Assembly (NCBI GenBank): GCA_026261815.1
Contig: JAMPIT010000894.1
Span: forward strand, 55,480,147 to 55,544,146
Direction of reading: 5' to 3'
DNA from: Monarcha castaneiventris obscurior
Taxonomy: Eukaryota; Chordata; Aves; Passeriformes; Monarchidae
DNA: 64,000 bases
Positions 12,404 to 26,399 of the stretch are shown one piece after another (position 1 is the stretch's first letter; every line of letters begins with the position of its first letter). The position numbers and the translations under genes are program-made. Below the pieces are notes generated by a model. The model was not told where the DNA came from. It searched no databases and saw nothing but the letters and a program-made list of their open reading frames with translations.

Positions 12404-15400
12404 CTGTTCACAGTCTAAGCCTTATTCATTAAGTAATGAACCTAGCCAAGTGATACCAACCTGGTTCTCTAGGTAGCCAGTCAAAGAATTTTTGTCCAAA
12501 ATAGAGGTCTAATCCAATAACAATTCCAGGTTTACAGGCCTTCCTATGGTGATCCTTAGTACTATTTAGTCCACCTGCTCTTCTTCCCAACCTTCAGGCA
12601 GTTGTGTATGGATTACTGAATTTAGTTCTTTATTCTGTTTTCTGGACTTCCAACCTTCTGCTTGACATCTCTAGCCTAGAAATATATAGCTTAATTTCTA
12701 TTCTGTGTTTACTTTGGTGGATAAATCGAGTTTATACCTAAGCAGGAGAAATCATAACTAAAATTTTTATTGGAAAGCCTATTGAAAAAATGGATTTACA
12801 TAAGCAACTCAATAAACATACACACACTCTCAGAGATGGCCATTCTTTCACAGAAAGCTGTCCTATTCACTAGCAGCACTAACAGTGTTTGTGTGTAGCC
12901 TTTCCCTGTGCAATTACATTACATTTTCAGAGCGTGAGGAAAAAGGCTCAAGCTCTCCACCCGCCCCCACCCTTCCCTTTGGGCTAGATTTTTCCAAGGA
13001 GAGACTCTCTTTAGAAGAAGCACAGGGAGTACTTCATGTGCTGTGCTCTCTTGAAAAATGTGTCAACCTGCTATGATCTCGCCATGGCAGTGGATCTCTT
13101 GGAAAGCCTGGCTTCCACCCAAGTGAGCCAGCATGGATGTGTGTGGTAAAGCCTTCCTCCCTGGATACACCATGAGCTTGTCAAGAAAGCTGTGCACATG
13201 ATGTTTCAGATGGATTAAATTCAGTCCAAGCACATTTTCACTGATGCATTCAAAAACTTCTCAAGAAGGGATGTTTCTAGGCAGCTGCCCAAGTGTGGTT
13301 CTTCAACCATTTGAATGGCGGGATTTTAAAAATATTTAGCCCTTTTGATGATGAAGGATATTTATGAAAGATATTGTCTCTTGCAAAAACTAAGTTTATC
13401 ATTTTTGCAAAGGACTTACTGTACATTTAATGAAATATCCAGTCTGTAAATAGAAGAATTTACGTTGGAAGTTTGAAAGTTTGGAAGTTGGTATATTGGA
13501 AGATGGTTGATGTTCTCAGAGTAGATTGGGAGCAGAAAACTCAGATGAAAATTAATCTATAGACACAGTTTGTTAATGCAACATCAGTAATGGAAAATCT
13601 ATTTTCAGGTCTTGAATTTTCAGAATCAGTTTTAAGATCTTGAATTTTCCGTCTGAACAAGACCTTATCAGATTTGAATGACCTACTCTTGGTTTATATT
13701 TGTGTTATTAAGAGGTTTCAGGAAATGCTTTCTATCAAACCTACCTGCACGCACATGGTTATTGTCAGATTTAAACTCTTTTCTAAAAGGGATGAGGAGA
13801 AGAGTAAACGAAGACTGGCAATACCTAAGATTCCTGGAGTGCTACAGATGTGCTGAGGCCTTGCCAGCATCCTGCTGCCTTGAAAGATCAGCAGGCTGGT
13901 GGCTGAAGACAATGATGTTCAGTGATGTTAAGCTAAGTGCTTACACCCAGCAGCTGTGAGTCACTGGAAGACTTCCTGCTGCAGGGATCCTGTGCTCTCC
14001 TATGATAAATTAGAGATAAAATAGCCAGTTCCATGATAAATTTACATTGAGGCAGATAAAGTAGGTCCTTTACTTCCCTCGAATTAAGATTGACAAGCAG
14101 CTGCAAATATAACTCACATGTTTATTGCTAAGTCACAAAGGGCACAGACCTGAAGAGCTTTGATTAGAGTAAAAAAAATAGTGCTCAGACAAATTATACT
14201 GCAGCTTTTTGATTTATATCTCTATGACATAGTTGTGGTTTTGAGGCTGTTACTTCACTTTTAGTTTGAGGACTTTTGAACCCAGTCTGATGCTTTGTTG
14301 TTTGCCAGTGGGAGAGAGAAGACCTTTTGCAAAAGCAGCAATTTTAGTGAGAATTCCATGGCTAAGGTTCATAACAGTCAGACCTTTCTTTAAATTGTAG
14401 GCAGCAGTCTTTTTTTTTATTTGTGATGAAAGGAGAAGGTTTGATAACCCCGCTTAGCCTTTCTCTGTGCTATGTGATTTACTTTAATAAAATACCACTT
14501 TGCCTTGGGCTTTCTGCTGACTGTGCTGGAAGACTTGTACCCCAAAATGTGTTTGTCACTCTGTCACATCTCTTCTTATCCACCTTCATCTATCTGTCTA
14601 TTTATGTAACCTTCTGTATCATCAAATGCTTATCAGCCCAGGAATTCTGGACAATGCCCTGTCACAGAGCTACCAGTGTGAGAGGCCTGTGTTTCTCATC
14701 TTGTTTCTGAAATGATGCTGCACACCTGTGTCACATTGTGCCACACAGTTGGCACTGCTGAGGGCCTGGTAATCAATCAGGTGAGGCTGTGCTTCCAAGG
14801 AGAAGGAAGATCGAGCACAGGACTGTGAATGCTCAACACTTGATTTCTGATTCATTTTCTTTTCTATCTGTGTAATGAGAGAGCTCGCAGCAGCAGGGAG
14901 ATGCTCTGTGAATGAGCTACACAAATTTCTCACAGAACCTCAAAGATAGGGAAGCACAAAAGTGGTAACTTCAGCACTTTTTCTCTAAAAATATTTTTCT
15001 GTGACTAGTGGCTCTGTTTGTCCTATACTAAATGACTGTCCTTTATGCAAATAGTTGGAAAAGAGAGAATTACAAACCAAATGAGAGTGTAGGACATGCT
15101 TGACTGGTCAAGAGGTAGAATATGATACAGCAGCATGTATATGGCAACAAAAGGATGTGAAAATGTAGAATTCTGTCATAGAAAGAAACCTGGATTACAG
15201 CTGGCTGCTTGTAAAACTTGCCTCAAAAAGCAGTGAGTAAAAAACCTGAGTGACAATTCTGCTATTGAGGTGGTAGTGGATAAAAGCCCTGCACCTGAGC
15301 ATTCACCAGGCCCCTGCCATGTGGGTTTTCTTCTCTTACTTTCTCTTCTGTGTGTTTTTTTCAACTGGAGGATCAAGGGGAATAAAATAACAGGTTCTAT

Positions 15401-18400
15401 TTTCCAGCAAGCTATCCTTATCATTGTGTATGTGGGAATTTTGTGTGGTGTTGGGATTTTGCTGGTTTTATTTTAAACTCTTTTCCTTTTTCTGTTTTCT
15501 CTTATCACCAGCTGTGCTCAATATCTGATCTCTTAGTCTTCTTTGAGGATTAAGCAAAACAGGTATTGAAGGTGTTTTGGGAGTTTTGCATTTTCAATTT
15601 GTCTTATTGGAGAAATCCTGGACTTGTGTTTGTCTAGGTCTAGTTTTTTATGTTTCTTATTGCTATTTGTGTCTTTGCACAAATCCACTTCGCACTGCAA
15701 CCCCCAATTCTGGCATTACATGCTGATGTTTTTCTCCTGTGTTTGTTAGCATTGCGCTTCGTCTGATGCACCTGTGAGTTTGACCTAGAGCTGTCTTGTT
15801 CCTGTTCAGCTTTTCTCACTTCTTACTTTCTGCAGAATCACTGGTGCTGTCTCTCATGATCTCATTCAAAACACCTTCACACATTTATATTCTCAAACGC
15901 TTCATTAGTCAGGTCTAAAATAACAGTCTCTTCCACCTTCTTTTTTTTCTGTCTCCTGAATCAAAACTTTTCCTTGTCACTTCTCCTGAATTTTTGGTTA
16001 GTCTGTGCCCAGGTAGATGCTTAGGATGATGGAATTTGCCATCAACAGTTGTGAATGTCTCAAAGCCCCTTTCCCAGCCCTACCACACAAGTGGCACAGG
16101 GTTCTAGAGCTGATCTTGGAAATGCCACAAAGACCCCATGAATCTACTGTGCAATTACAGTGTAGAACTGGTGTCTAGGGCGTTCATATATTTTAATGAT
16201 TTTTTTGTTTTGTTTTATTTCCTTTTATTGCTGTCAGCAGAGATAGATCAGGACAGGCTGAGATTAGTCCTTAGTCACCCCAGGCATGCTCTTTGCTCAC
16301 AGCAGCACCCCGGAGTCCTGCAGCTCACCATCTCCATGGCAGCTTTACAGCATTCTGCCTGCAGTGGATACATGGAGGAACAACAGCAGCAAAATGAGGG
16401 TGAGCCACACAAGGAAGTCAAAATGTGCGCAGCTACCTGGGAATGGATGGTGAACTCTAACTGGAGAAACTTGAAGCAGTTTCTCCAAGAAAAAGTTGGT
16501 TCAATGTTTCCCTAGTATGTTGTGAACATACGAGTGACACTCAATAGGGATGTGGGGAAAGACAGTGAATCTCTTTAACTGTGCACTTTGCCAAAACAAA
16601 TCTGCTTTTTGTAGATTAGGAAGGCATTGAAAATGTGATTAGACATACTGTGGGCTCCAGTAGGTTTCCTGAGCTTGGCTGAGGAAGAAAGCAGAATCCT
16701 CCTGAGATTCTGGAATGCTAAAATAGGGAATTGCTGATACAACAAAAATGTTGGCTTCAAAGAGTTGCTGATGGGCTGTGAAAGGATGGATTTTGGATCT
16801 CAGGAAGGTTTGCCCCATGAGTGCTAAAATTAGATTATTGCCACTATTGTTGGTTGTAATATACTGTCTGTGCTTCCGTATTGGAGCCTTTCCTGCCTGT
16901 TATGAAGTAAGGATTGGCAATATCTATTACAGAGAATGCTCTGTTAGAAGGGAGCTTGGGAAGCGACACCAATAGCGAAGCTGTGTTGGCAAACTACCCA
17001 AGCTGTTAAACTTCAGGTTTGAGCAGCAGATTGTCTCTGCATTGAGCTACTTTCTTATGGCTTTCATGGCTTTACTTGCTATGATATGACTTTGATACAC
17101 TTGTTAGGAGAAGTATATAGAGGTCACTTGTCTCCTTGGAAACCGGAAGATAAAATTACTCTACATGAATCTGTATTTTGATATAAATAAGCTTTTTCTT
17201 CTCCAAAGGATAGCTACCTAGACACTGAATCATTAACCATTTTGTAATGATTTTCTGTCTTTTGCAAGGTTGAGGGGGTCTTACAGTGGAAGAACAATAA
17301 CAGCACTCTTAATTGACCATCTCAGATCTACGATTTGCTTCAAGCATCTTGCATTCTAATTAGAAATCAAAGCATTGCAAGGTGTTCCCTTCACCTCTTA
17401 CTCCTGACTGTTCATGGAGTTTCTCTGTCTTTTGTCCACTCTTCTTCTCAGTGCAAGGTTATTTCTATGCAAATGCTTTAAATAAAAGCTTTGTGGAATA
17501 TGTTCTCTCTATAAAACTTAGACTTCTATTGGTAAAGAGCTCATTTATGATCCACGTCACTGAAGCAGTTGTTATTATGGAGCTACTAATGCTGCACTGC
17601 AAGGAGAAGGAACATGGGAAGGTGCTAAGAGTCCACTAACTGTAGGTCAGAAACACTTTTAGCAGATAAAATGGAAGAAGTATATTTGCTTTAAAAGGTA
17701 GATATAGTGTGAAAATTGATTTTTTTATGTAATGGAGTCGTGGTAAAAAGCAGCAACCAGACAGATGAGGTCTTAGGAGATTTAGTGTCTAAGCATCTTT
17801 ATTTACTAGACTATTTCTTGTACATTGTAGTGTTTAATGTAGGGAAAAATGACGACCTGCAGGAAGCCTAATTGGATTTGACGTATATATCACATATAGT
17901 ATATCACAACTGTTGACCTTATGACTTGGGTTCAGGCATTAGAAAGATGAAAGTGTAATAGGAACTTTCTTCAGAATAGTATGTACATATACATATGGTG
18001 TAATATATGTACTCTAAAGCATAAAAGTGCTCCTACTATGCCAAAAATTCATTTTTTAATCTTCTGATGTATCTTTGATCCCTCTCCAGATGCCACCTAT
18101 GGGGTGTCACATAGGTTACAGCAAAAGCCTGAGCTTCTTAGCAACTAATTTCCTCTAAACCCTACTTTGCTTATAGAGGGAGAACCACAAGGTTTGCTTC
18201 TGTACTCGACTATAGGAGAACTAGAACAAATCCATTTCCAGGACTGAACAGAGCAGTGTATTTGGGATGGATTTTGACTTGAGAAAATTCCAGGTGACCA
18301 AAAATCTAGTATCAAATTAATCTGCTCAGAGGAGTCGCCTAACTTGCCAAGACAGTCTGAAAATCCTCCTGTTGAAAAAGCTCACACAGAGCCTGTGCAC

Positions 18401-19599
18401 CTCTGTGGGAAAGGATCTATTTTCTTTTTTTCTTCAAACGAATTGCTGAATGTTTTCTATAGCAACAGCCAGTCTAATTGCCAGGAGTGTGTTGCACCCT
18501 GCTAGAACAGCAGCTATGTTTCTGCTGTCCCAAGTGCCTCTAGAGCTGAACGTTTCACACATTGCACTTTATTGTGAGCTTAGGCTGTCCAACTGGCCAG
18601 TTATTTCTCCAGCACTAATAACAGTTCTCTAATTAGTGTAACATGCAACCCACATTGTCTCTTGTGGAAAATGTAGTCTCCAAGGCTGCTCTATTCTGTT
18701 AGATTTCTAAGCTACTAAAAATTAGGAAGAATTGCCTTGCTGATAAAATGTGTGTTTCCTTTCCACTCTTGTATGCCCTTGTTTTTACTGGGCTCTTGGA
18801 GGCTGTTGGTGGTGACAGAGTTGGAGACACACTGCTCTCAGCAGCATTCTGATTCTCTTTTCCCAATTTTTCCTGGTCTGCAGACTTTCTCCTGTCCCCA
18901 TGCCAACCAACAGCTGCTCATCATCAAAGATCTCGTGACTCTGTCCACTGAATTTTGGAAGTTCAGACTTTGCACTGTTGGGTTCTGCTTGGAGCAGGTT
19001 ACTGTGAAGCTAGAAATGATTTGATGGAAAACAGTTGGTGGATCTGAAAGTGAATTTGAGTATTTGGGCAAGTTGTGTGGCCCACGTTAGATGGCAAGGA
19101 ATTGTTTTGGCATAGGAATAGTTTGCATAATTGTTCTTTCTCTGACTTTCCAACTCAGGACCTGATTTTTGGTTACTTTCATGTGTCCTGATAAACAGTG
19201 GCTGGAACCCAGCTTTCAGTGCTACATTGATGTTCCTGAAGGGAAGCTTTTAGTAATCTGAAACAAAAATATGAAATAACTACCTCATGTCTTTTTGTGC
19301 AATGCAAAGCTTGTTAAGGGATTTCTGTGTGTTCAGATAAATTTATCCATGGAGAAATGGACACGAGTTTCTATTAGCATTTAATGTTCTGCAGTATTTT
19401 TCTGTGGTTAACCATTAGTGCGTTTCAAAGTGACAGGAACGGGCATGATGACTAAATTGTGCACAGGGGTGATCTTTTATCATTTATATGGAAAAGTTAC
19501 TACTGCTTCTTCTTCCTGACTTATAATATAACAAGGGATAACAAAATGCGTAGCACTAAATGTAGAAGGATATGCCTAAAACGTTTCCTAATTTCTATT
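12404..19599. other. Unique non-coding DNA
   Basis: I see no gene or recognisable transposon here. The longest frame is 125 codons at 16138-16515, plus strand. It begins with a hydrophobic stretch that is merely a T-rich tract in translation and shows no known domain. A pyrimidine tract followed by CAG near 16217-16240 resembles a splice acceptor, but I cannot pair it with a donor or a known exon. Confidence 0.55.
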
Positions 19600-20565
19600 A
19601 TCATAGAATATTCTGAGTTGGAAGGGATGCACAAGTATCTCCAAAGTACAGCTCTTGGCCCTGCACAGGACACCCCAAGAGTCACTCCCTGTGCCTGAGA
19701 GCATTGTCCAAGAGCTTCTTGATCTCTGTTAGGCTGGTGCTGGGACCACTGCCCTGGGGAGCTGTTCCAGGGCCCAACCACCCTCTGGGTGAAGAACCCT
19801 TTCCAGATATCCAACCTAAACCTCTCCTGATACAACTTCAGGCCATTCCCTCGGGTCCTGTCACTGGCTACCAGAGAGCAGGGATCAGTGCCTGCCCCTC
19901 CTCTTCCCCTCACAAGGAAGTTAAATACTGTGCTGAGGTCTTCCATCCCTCTCCTCTTCTCCAGGCTGAACAGACCAAGTACCCTCAACTGCTCCTCACA
20001 CAGCTTCTCCTCAGGAGCATTCACCATCCTTGAGGCCCTCCTCTGGATGTTCTCCAGTACCTTTATATTTTTTATATTGTACTGCCCCAGCACTCCAGGT
20101 GAGGCCACCCCAGCTCAGAGCAGAGCAGGACAATCCCCTCCCTTGCCTGGCTGGTGATGCTGTGCCTGATGCCCCCGAGGACAGGGTTGTCCCTCCTGGC
20201 TCCAGGGCACTGCTGACTCACACCCAATTTTCAATTGACCAGGATCTCCAGGTCCCTTTTCCTGGCACTGCTTTCCAGCCTGTCATTCCCCAGTCTCCCC
20301 ATACACCCAGGGTTGCCCCATCCCAAGTGCAGAATCCAGCACTTATCCTTGTGAAACTTCATACCATTGGTGACTGCCCAGCCCTCTAATTTATGAAGGT
20401 CTCTCTGCAGGGCCCCTCTGCCTTCAAGGAAGTCAAGAGCTCCTCCCAATTTTTTATCACCTCCAAACTTAGTATTTCTTGAAGTCCTGTGTCCAAGTCA
20501 TTCAGGACGTTGCAGAGCACAGGACCGAGGATGGAGCTCTGGGGATCCCCATTAGGGGCAGGTAA
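19600..20565 (-). mobile_element. CR1 LINE, 5'-truncated, 3' end intact
   Basis: A non-LTR retrotransposon fragment whose 3' end lies at the low coordinate, where TATCATAGAATATTCTGAGT and GGAAGGGA are the reversed CR1 tail. Minus-strand translation gives decayed ORF2 reverse transcriptase. DPQSSILGPVLCNVLNDLDT, near 20500-20550, is the palm block following the catalytic motif. It is followed by RGALQRDLHKLEGWA and MKFHKDKCWILHLG (20231-20449), then LFSLEKRRGMEDL and ASDRTRGNGLKLYQERF (19800-20000), which is the C-terminal block. These pieces lie in different frames, so the copy is dead. The 5' side breaks off in the palm domain. About 970 bp remain of a roughly 4.5-kb element, the usual 5' truncation of CR1. 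The subfamily is not assigned. Confidence 0.95.
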
Positions 20566-22165
20566 TATGGGGTTAGTAGGATGTTAGATCATATTTTGGT
20601 GCACAACTCTGAGGAAATGTCAGGGAGATATTTTCAAAAGTAACAAATCTGAAGGCAGCCAATTGCATGGCTGATGGAAAATGCCATGGAAGCTTACAAT
20701 GAAAAAACAGTAATAAGCAAAAAGCTGCACGTAAATCATATTTGGTCCAAATAAAGTTGAAGTTGCCATAAATGAAGCCTTATCATGAGGCCTCTCTGGA
20801 AAGGAAGATCAAAAGCCCCAAATTTTTCACTAAATACTTGCCAAAACACAGACAAAAAACGTCTACAAACTACTATAAGGGTACCCAGATGCCTGCATCA
20901 GTTGGGTTTTTCTCTATGGAAACTGGAAAAGACTGTTGTAGGAAGTGGAGAGTGGAGAATTTTTTTTCTTTAAAAAGCACACAACATTGACTTGTTGTTG
21001 CCCTTTTTGAACTAGACATATAACTCCATGTAATTTAATTTAGCTTCCAAGGAAATCAATTTTGAATTGTCTCACTCTTTCCTACTCAGTACTAAAGCAT
21101 TTTAATGGTTCAGGATTGATCTAATGAGCCCTGGAATGACTTATATCAAAGTGGTTTGGTAAAAACTAATTTAATTTTTCTGACTAATACTGTCAGGATT
21201 TTAACCTATTGGGAATAATCCTGAAAGCTGAATAGGTGCACTAAGTGGAGCTGAGATGGGTTAATAAAGTGTTTACTGGCTGTAGGTGGTGTGATGTTCC
21301 TTCATTTCCAGAAAAAACTCTAGGATTATGCATCTAAGTTTTTTAGCAACTTTCAGTTTGTGTCCATGGTACTGTTGTGAGCATTCAACAGCATAAAGAA
21401 AGCAGAGTTAATGATAGAATTTAAAATGTTACATATTAGAAGAGTATTGAAATGATAGTTTTGAGTTTTAGCTGAAGATAAAGTTTGTGTAATGCAGCTC
21501 TGCTTTCATTTTGAAGTCAGCACTTTACGACTTGTGATAGATCTTTGCTTTGTGTAGGATCTCTACAGCTAGATGTATTTTAATGAATCTGTTCTACTTT
21601 GGTATGCATGGTTATATTAGTAGCTAACTACAGCTTGGCTTGAAATATTTTTATCCCACCCAGAGGGGCAAAGAAGCTGGAAAATAAAAGCAAATATTTT
21701 GTTCTTATACTAATGCATAGTTTTCTTTGGAGTTTATAAAAACCCTGGGACTTTTAAACTATTTCCTGCATAATGCTGTGAATTATTTACATGGGTCAAG
21801 TTTATGTGAAGCTACTTATCAGCAAGGTGGAATTTTCAATATAAAACTTTTTTTTTTTGTTTAATTGGGATGCTTTGGGTGTTTTATGGATTAGCCTAAC
21901 ACTTAAGTTTTGAGAGATTTTGCCTATCTCTAAAAAGCTTTCCAGGAGACTGCAAGTGAGCTTGCTTTCTAAAATGCTCGAGGTGAATACAGTTGATATT
22001 ACTTAGAATGTAAAATTTGATTAAGAACATCTTGTGTTTCCTATGTAATAGATATAAGTGTGTAGGGAAGGCAGATTGGGAAGCCCTTGTTCTGTGGAAA
22101 GGTTTTTACTCTGTTTAAACTTGGTGACTTTGATAAACTATTCATAGATTAAAGGTCTCCTAAGC

Positions 22166-22189
22166 ATATGTGCATTTTTATGCACATAT
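22166..22189. repeat. Perfect 9-bp inverted repeat with 6-nt loop
   Basis: ATATGTGCA, a TTTTTA spacer, then TGCACATAT. The stem is perfect but short and AT-rich, well below microRNA-hairpin length. Its arms hold ATGTGCAT-like strings similar to octamer sites. Confidence 0.8.
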
Positions 22190-22942
22190 TTTTATGGCCC
22201 TAAGGGATATGTGTGAAGTTTTAATAGTGTCTGAAAGAAATACATTTCTATTATTTCAGTCATCCCCTGTTACTTAATTTGCATCACTTGATGCTCTACA
22301 GTCTGATAAATTCTAAACAAACAGTCAGTTCTGAAACTTTTTTTAAACAATGCCTATGTAAAAATAGTATCTTGTTAGATCATTGGGGAATTCAGGACTC
22401 TCTTGGGGTGCTTTTCCAAAGAAAACAAGTAATTTAATAAGTATTTCAGTTTATTTGTTGTTGCTACTGTAGTGCCAGGAGAAGATAACTTACTTACTGT
22501 TGCATATCCTGTTGACCAGTCTTGATTTTATAAAAACTTAGAAAATATTGTATTTCTTAGAAATGTAAGATTAATCTTTCTTGTTGGTTTAAAAAGAGAA
22601 GTAAGAATGTTGGCTGCATTAGGATATTGGGGCTGTTTGCTAGAATCCATTTTTGGGTAATAAAAGTGCCAGATTAAGTTGCTAAGTAAGAGGGAATGGA
22701 AGTGCTGATTCTACTTGTATAAGTATTTTTGCAGGGGAAAGATACAACAGATGTGTTCAAGAGGATGTTGGGAAACAGCCAGTGCATTAACATAGCACCC
22801 AGCTTCTTCTTTTGCCTTGCCATGTGAAAATAAATGTGGCAACAAGTGCAGTTATTTTTGCTGTTTAACACCAATCTCCCAGAGTAAGTTTGCTTGTGAC
22901 TTTCAATAATTTATCATGACTACTCAGGAATCATCGGATGAG

Positions 22943-22970
22943 AAATGTTATTTGGAAAATGTTATTTGGA
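22943..22970. repeat. 14-bp tandem duplication, two perfect copies
   Basis: AAATGTTATTTGGA occurs twice head to tail with no mismatch. This is consistent with a recent replication slippage or fill-in event in unique DNA. Confidence 0.9.
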
Positions 22971-23910
22971 TTTTACTTAGACCAAATCTGAGCAGTGCAT
23001 TCCTGGAACATGATAGAAGACCTCCAGTGGTGCTCTTATATGCACATAAACCACCATTAGGCAAACACAAATATGAAAAGTAATGAAACATTAGAGCATT
23101 TGCTGAATAGTCAGGAGAAATATCTAAAATACTTGGAAAATTTCCTGGTTTTTTTAAATGAATAAAAAGGACCTTCATGACTTTAAGATGTGCTGTATTT
23201 CAGGATCAAACCTCCCCATGCAGACAGTTGGCTGCAGTGTGCAGTAAATAAGTAGTAAAAGTTGAAAGTCATCAGATTAAAGTGCTGCTCTCCATTACAA
23301 TGAAATTAGTCTCTTTTTCTTTTTTTTTTTTTCCTTTTCTTTAAGGCAATTTCTGAATCAAACAGAAGTGGCTGCTCCCAGACATTCAGAAAGCAGGAAT
23401 TAAGAAATAGCATATGATAGCTGTGTTGACTTCAAAGTACATAAAGTCCTTGGGAAAATTTTGTCTTGCCTAACTCCCTCTTGAGCTGTTGGCACCAGCT
23501 GTGAGGGATGCAAGCTGAAAAACTCTGCTGGGAGAAAACTACTCCATGCTGACTGAAATTTTTTTTTCTTTATATTGCTCTTAATTCTATCATTTTTGTT
23601 CTGTACTGCAACATATTAAATCATGGAATGAGAAGCAAGGGTCCTTAAAAGGTTCTAAGTGTGCCAGGGGTCTTTTAAATACATCAGTGGTGCGTGCTGG
23701 ACACTTCTGGTATGTATTTTAGAAATACTCATAATCTGAGTGCATGTGGGAAAAAAATACTATTAAAATTGAAAAAGAGCATAACTTTTGGGCCCTAACT
23801 CCAAACTTTCTATCTCTGGAGTTAATATCTAGAGGTTTTTGTCTTCTGCACAAGGCTGTGCTGGAGTAGTTCTATATGGACATGTAGTATAAATGTGGAA
23901 CATAACCAGG

Positions 23911-24040
23911 CTTGTCAAAATTCAAAGAGTGTCTGGACTGCCCTTAGTCTTATGGTTTAGTTTTGTGTAGTCCTGAGAGCAGCAGGGAGTTGGGCTTGAT
24001 GATCCTTATAGGACCCTTCCAATTTAAGATGTTCTATGTT
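23911..24040 (+). mobile_element. CR1 LINE 3' tail fragment
   Basis: About 130 bp matches the end of CR1 on the plus strand: TTCAAAGAGTGTCTGGACTG, corresponding to the ORF2 C-terminus, then GAGTTGGGCTTGATGATCC and GGACCCTTCCAATTTAAGAT, ending at TTCTATGTT in place of the TTCTATGATTCTATGA tail. It is severely 5'-truncated and carries many substitutions, so it looks old. It codes for nothing. Confidence 0.85.
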
Positions 24041-26399
24041 AATTTGTAATACTTTTTTTTTTGTTTGGCAACGCTGCTTTTCCTGGGGCTTTGATATGAA
24101 ATTCCTGGGAAATACTGTTGCAACAAAAATTTGGAGCTCTTGAGGATGTTTGTTTTGGTTTTCCTTTAAAATAGTTAATTAAGCTGTGAGATTTAATTTT
24201 GTAGGTTGCAAGAGGGAACAAAACTAAGAGTTCAGAAAGTAAATTTGCTAGACTTACAGAGGAAAAACTCCCAGAGCCACGGTGTCTGGTAGCCTGGTCA
24301 TCTGAGGTTCAAGAGGCTTCCAAACAGCAGATTTCCAGAAGCAAGTTATCCCAGACAAGAAAACTCACCTTTGTTTTTGTAATTTTTTTTTTTTCCTCAA
24401 AGATGCTGTTGGTCTCTGGAGAGCATCTGATGAAAATATGTATTATAACTCTGTGCTGAGGCATTCACCTGTCCTTAGCTGGACTGCCTGGCTAGGTCTA
24501 AACCTCCTTTTTTTCATACCTTCATCTTTTTGACACTTAGCCCTACTGGATTCGGGTGTGGGAGGTATAAACAGAAAAGGATGGTGGTGGCAAGGAAATA
24601 GTGGTCATTGGCATCCTTCGTGCCACACCTCCCTAGGCTGTCCTCTCCAGATGAAGCCATGGATCTGGCAGGCTCCAGACATTCTGCATCCTGCCATCTG
24701 CCACAACTGGTGGAGTTAGAACAGTTTGTCCATTGCTCTGTCTTATTTTGAAACATACTGACGTGTTTACGGCATAATTTGCATAAAGTGACATCCGTGT
24801 GCAAAACCTGGCAACTTGGAGCCAGATGCTTTTCAAAACTATTTACATATCTGCTGAATAATTTTGGCAAGGGTAATTCTGTACAACCCACTCGTAAATA
24901 ACTCGTGACAGTATTTCTCATTGCAAACTTGAACTACCTGGGTTAGAAAGAAGTAAAATCATGTGTTGTTCCTCCTTGATAGGATGATCCATAACTCTTC
25001 ACAAGAGCAAACAAGGTGCTGTTGCTTTTTTTGCCACCATTTTAAGATTGTTCCTTGCAAATGCATGCAGCGTCTCTGTCTTGCTGGTGGTGAATTCATG
25101 ATTCCACATCCTTGCCTTCAAAAATGCAGTGATACTAATGTTAATAATTCATCTTGTGAAAGAACACTGAAATAGCTATGGAAACGCTTCTTGCAATGTA
25201 CTGCCTTTGTAATTTTATTATCACTCTAAATACCTACATTATTTCTGAGTAAATATAATTAGAAGTATGTAATGGAGTCTTGTTAGGAAAGAAAACCAGC
25301 TAGGTTTTTTTTTCCTCTATTCTACATTGTCAGCTTCTCTCTCTTCTTATCCCTCACTATTTTCTCTTGCATGCACAAGAAATATTTGGCAGGTATTTGC
25401 CTTCGAGGCTGACTTGCACAGGAATCTTCATTGTCTGTCATTAGAGTCCAAAGACGACCTGCTGGACAATCAAAAGCCATCAAAATGGGCTTGCATATGA
25501 GCAATACTTTATAATCTGACTAGGAATAATTTATTAATTCGTATTTTCTGTACATCTTTACTTGGCTTGGGTGCTGTCCACTTTTGGTACTGGAAGTGGT
25601 GGAAATACTGGGCCCATGTGTCTCTAAAATATTGGAAATATAAATATAAAATTTGTTTTAATTTTGTTGTGGTAGGGGGAATGTTTTAATGGTCAGCAAA
25701 TACTGAATGTTGTTAAATCACATTCTGCACTTCTTCTGTCTTAAGGTAGTAGAGACTCCTCTGAGGTGTGTCTGAATTCCCTTTAGGTTGGGTAAGTATT
25801 GCAAAACTACCATTGTACTTCAAACCTCTTTGATTCAGAGAAAGAACATAAAATCTGTTACCTATATTAACACAGGCAGGGATTTCAGCAGGGGAGGTGA
25901 GAAAATAATGCACAGAGCATCTTGTTCCAGTCCTTGCATCTCAAGGCTTATAAAGGCATCTGTTAAATGCTGGATGGAGATACAGATGCCTTGGAAATGC
26001 TCTTTTCTTTGTTTTCCAGACACCACCACCCTAAATTTCCTGGAGACATTTTCTGTTTGTCCTGATAGCAGAATTTCAAAGAATGATTGACTGATTCTGT
26101 TATTAAAGACTATGCCCAAGAGGAAAAAACTGCTCAGTCTTTTGTCTGTTGGATTTCTTTCATTGCCTTCTATATGTTTTTGTTAATGTAAGTGCTCATA
26201 TTAGTTACAAATTGTAGATTTATTTCAAATAATGCATTTTTGATGGTTTAACAACAATGTATGTTTGTAATGTAGTACAAATGTAGGATCCTAATATATG
26301 TTCTTTTTTTCTGCTGTTCAGCTGTGACCTGGGCTGTGTTAGTAAGAGTGAAACTGGCACCCTTCCCACTCTTCCCCTCTTTTCAGGGCTTGCAGGGCT
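24041..26399. other. Unique non-coding DNA
   Basis: I recognise no gene or transposon here. The longest frame, 135 codons on the minus strand at 24514-24921, has no domain that I know. T-rich tracts lie at 24053-24062 and near 24388. Confidence 0.55.

Larger units (their letters stand above)
20566..23910. other. Unique AT-rich non-coding DNA
   Basis: I recognise no gene or transposon here. It contains a perfect 9-bp inverted repeat at 22166-22189, a 14-bp tandem duplication at 22943-22970 and a T13 run at 23320-23332. The longest frames are under 80 codons. Confidence 0.6.

Noticed and set aside
16138..16515. 125-codon plus-strand frame with an apparent membrane segment
   Set aside because: The hydrophobic part is a T-rich tract in translation and the rest resembles no protein.
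24514..24921. 135-codon minus-strand frame with several cysteines
   Set aside because: Cysteine spacing fits no zinc-finger or disulfide family that I know, and a second frame is open over the same bases.
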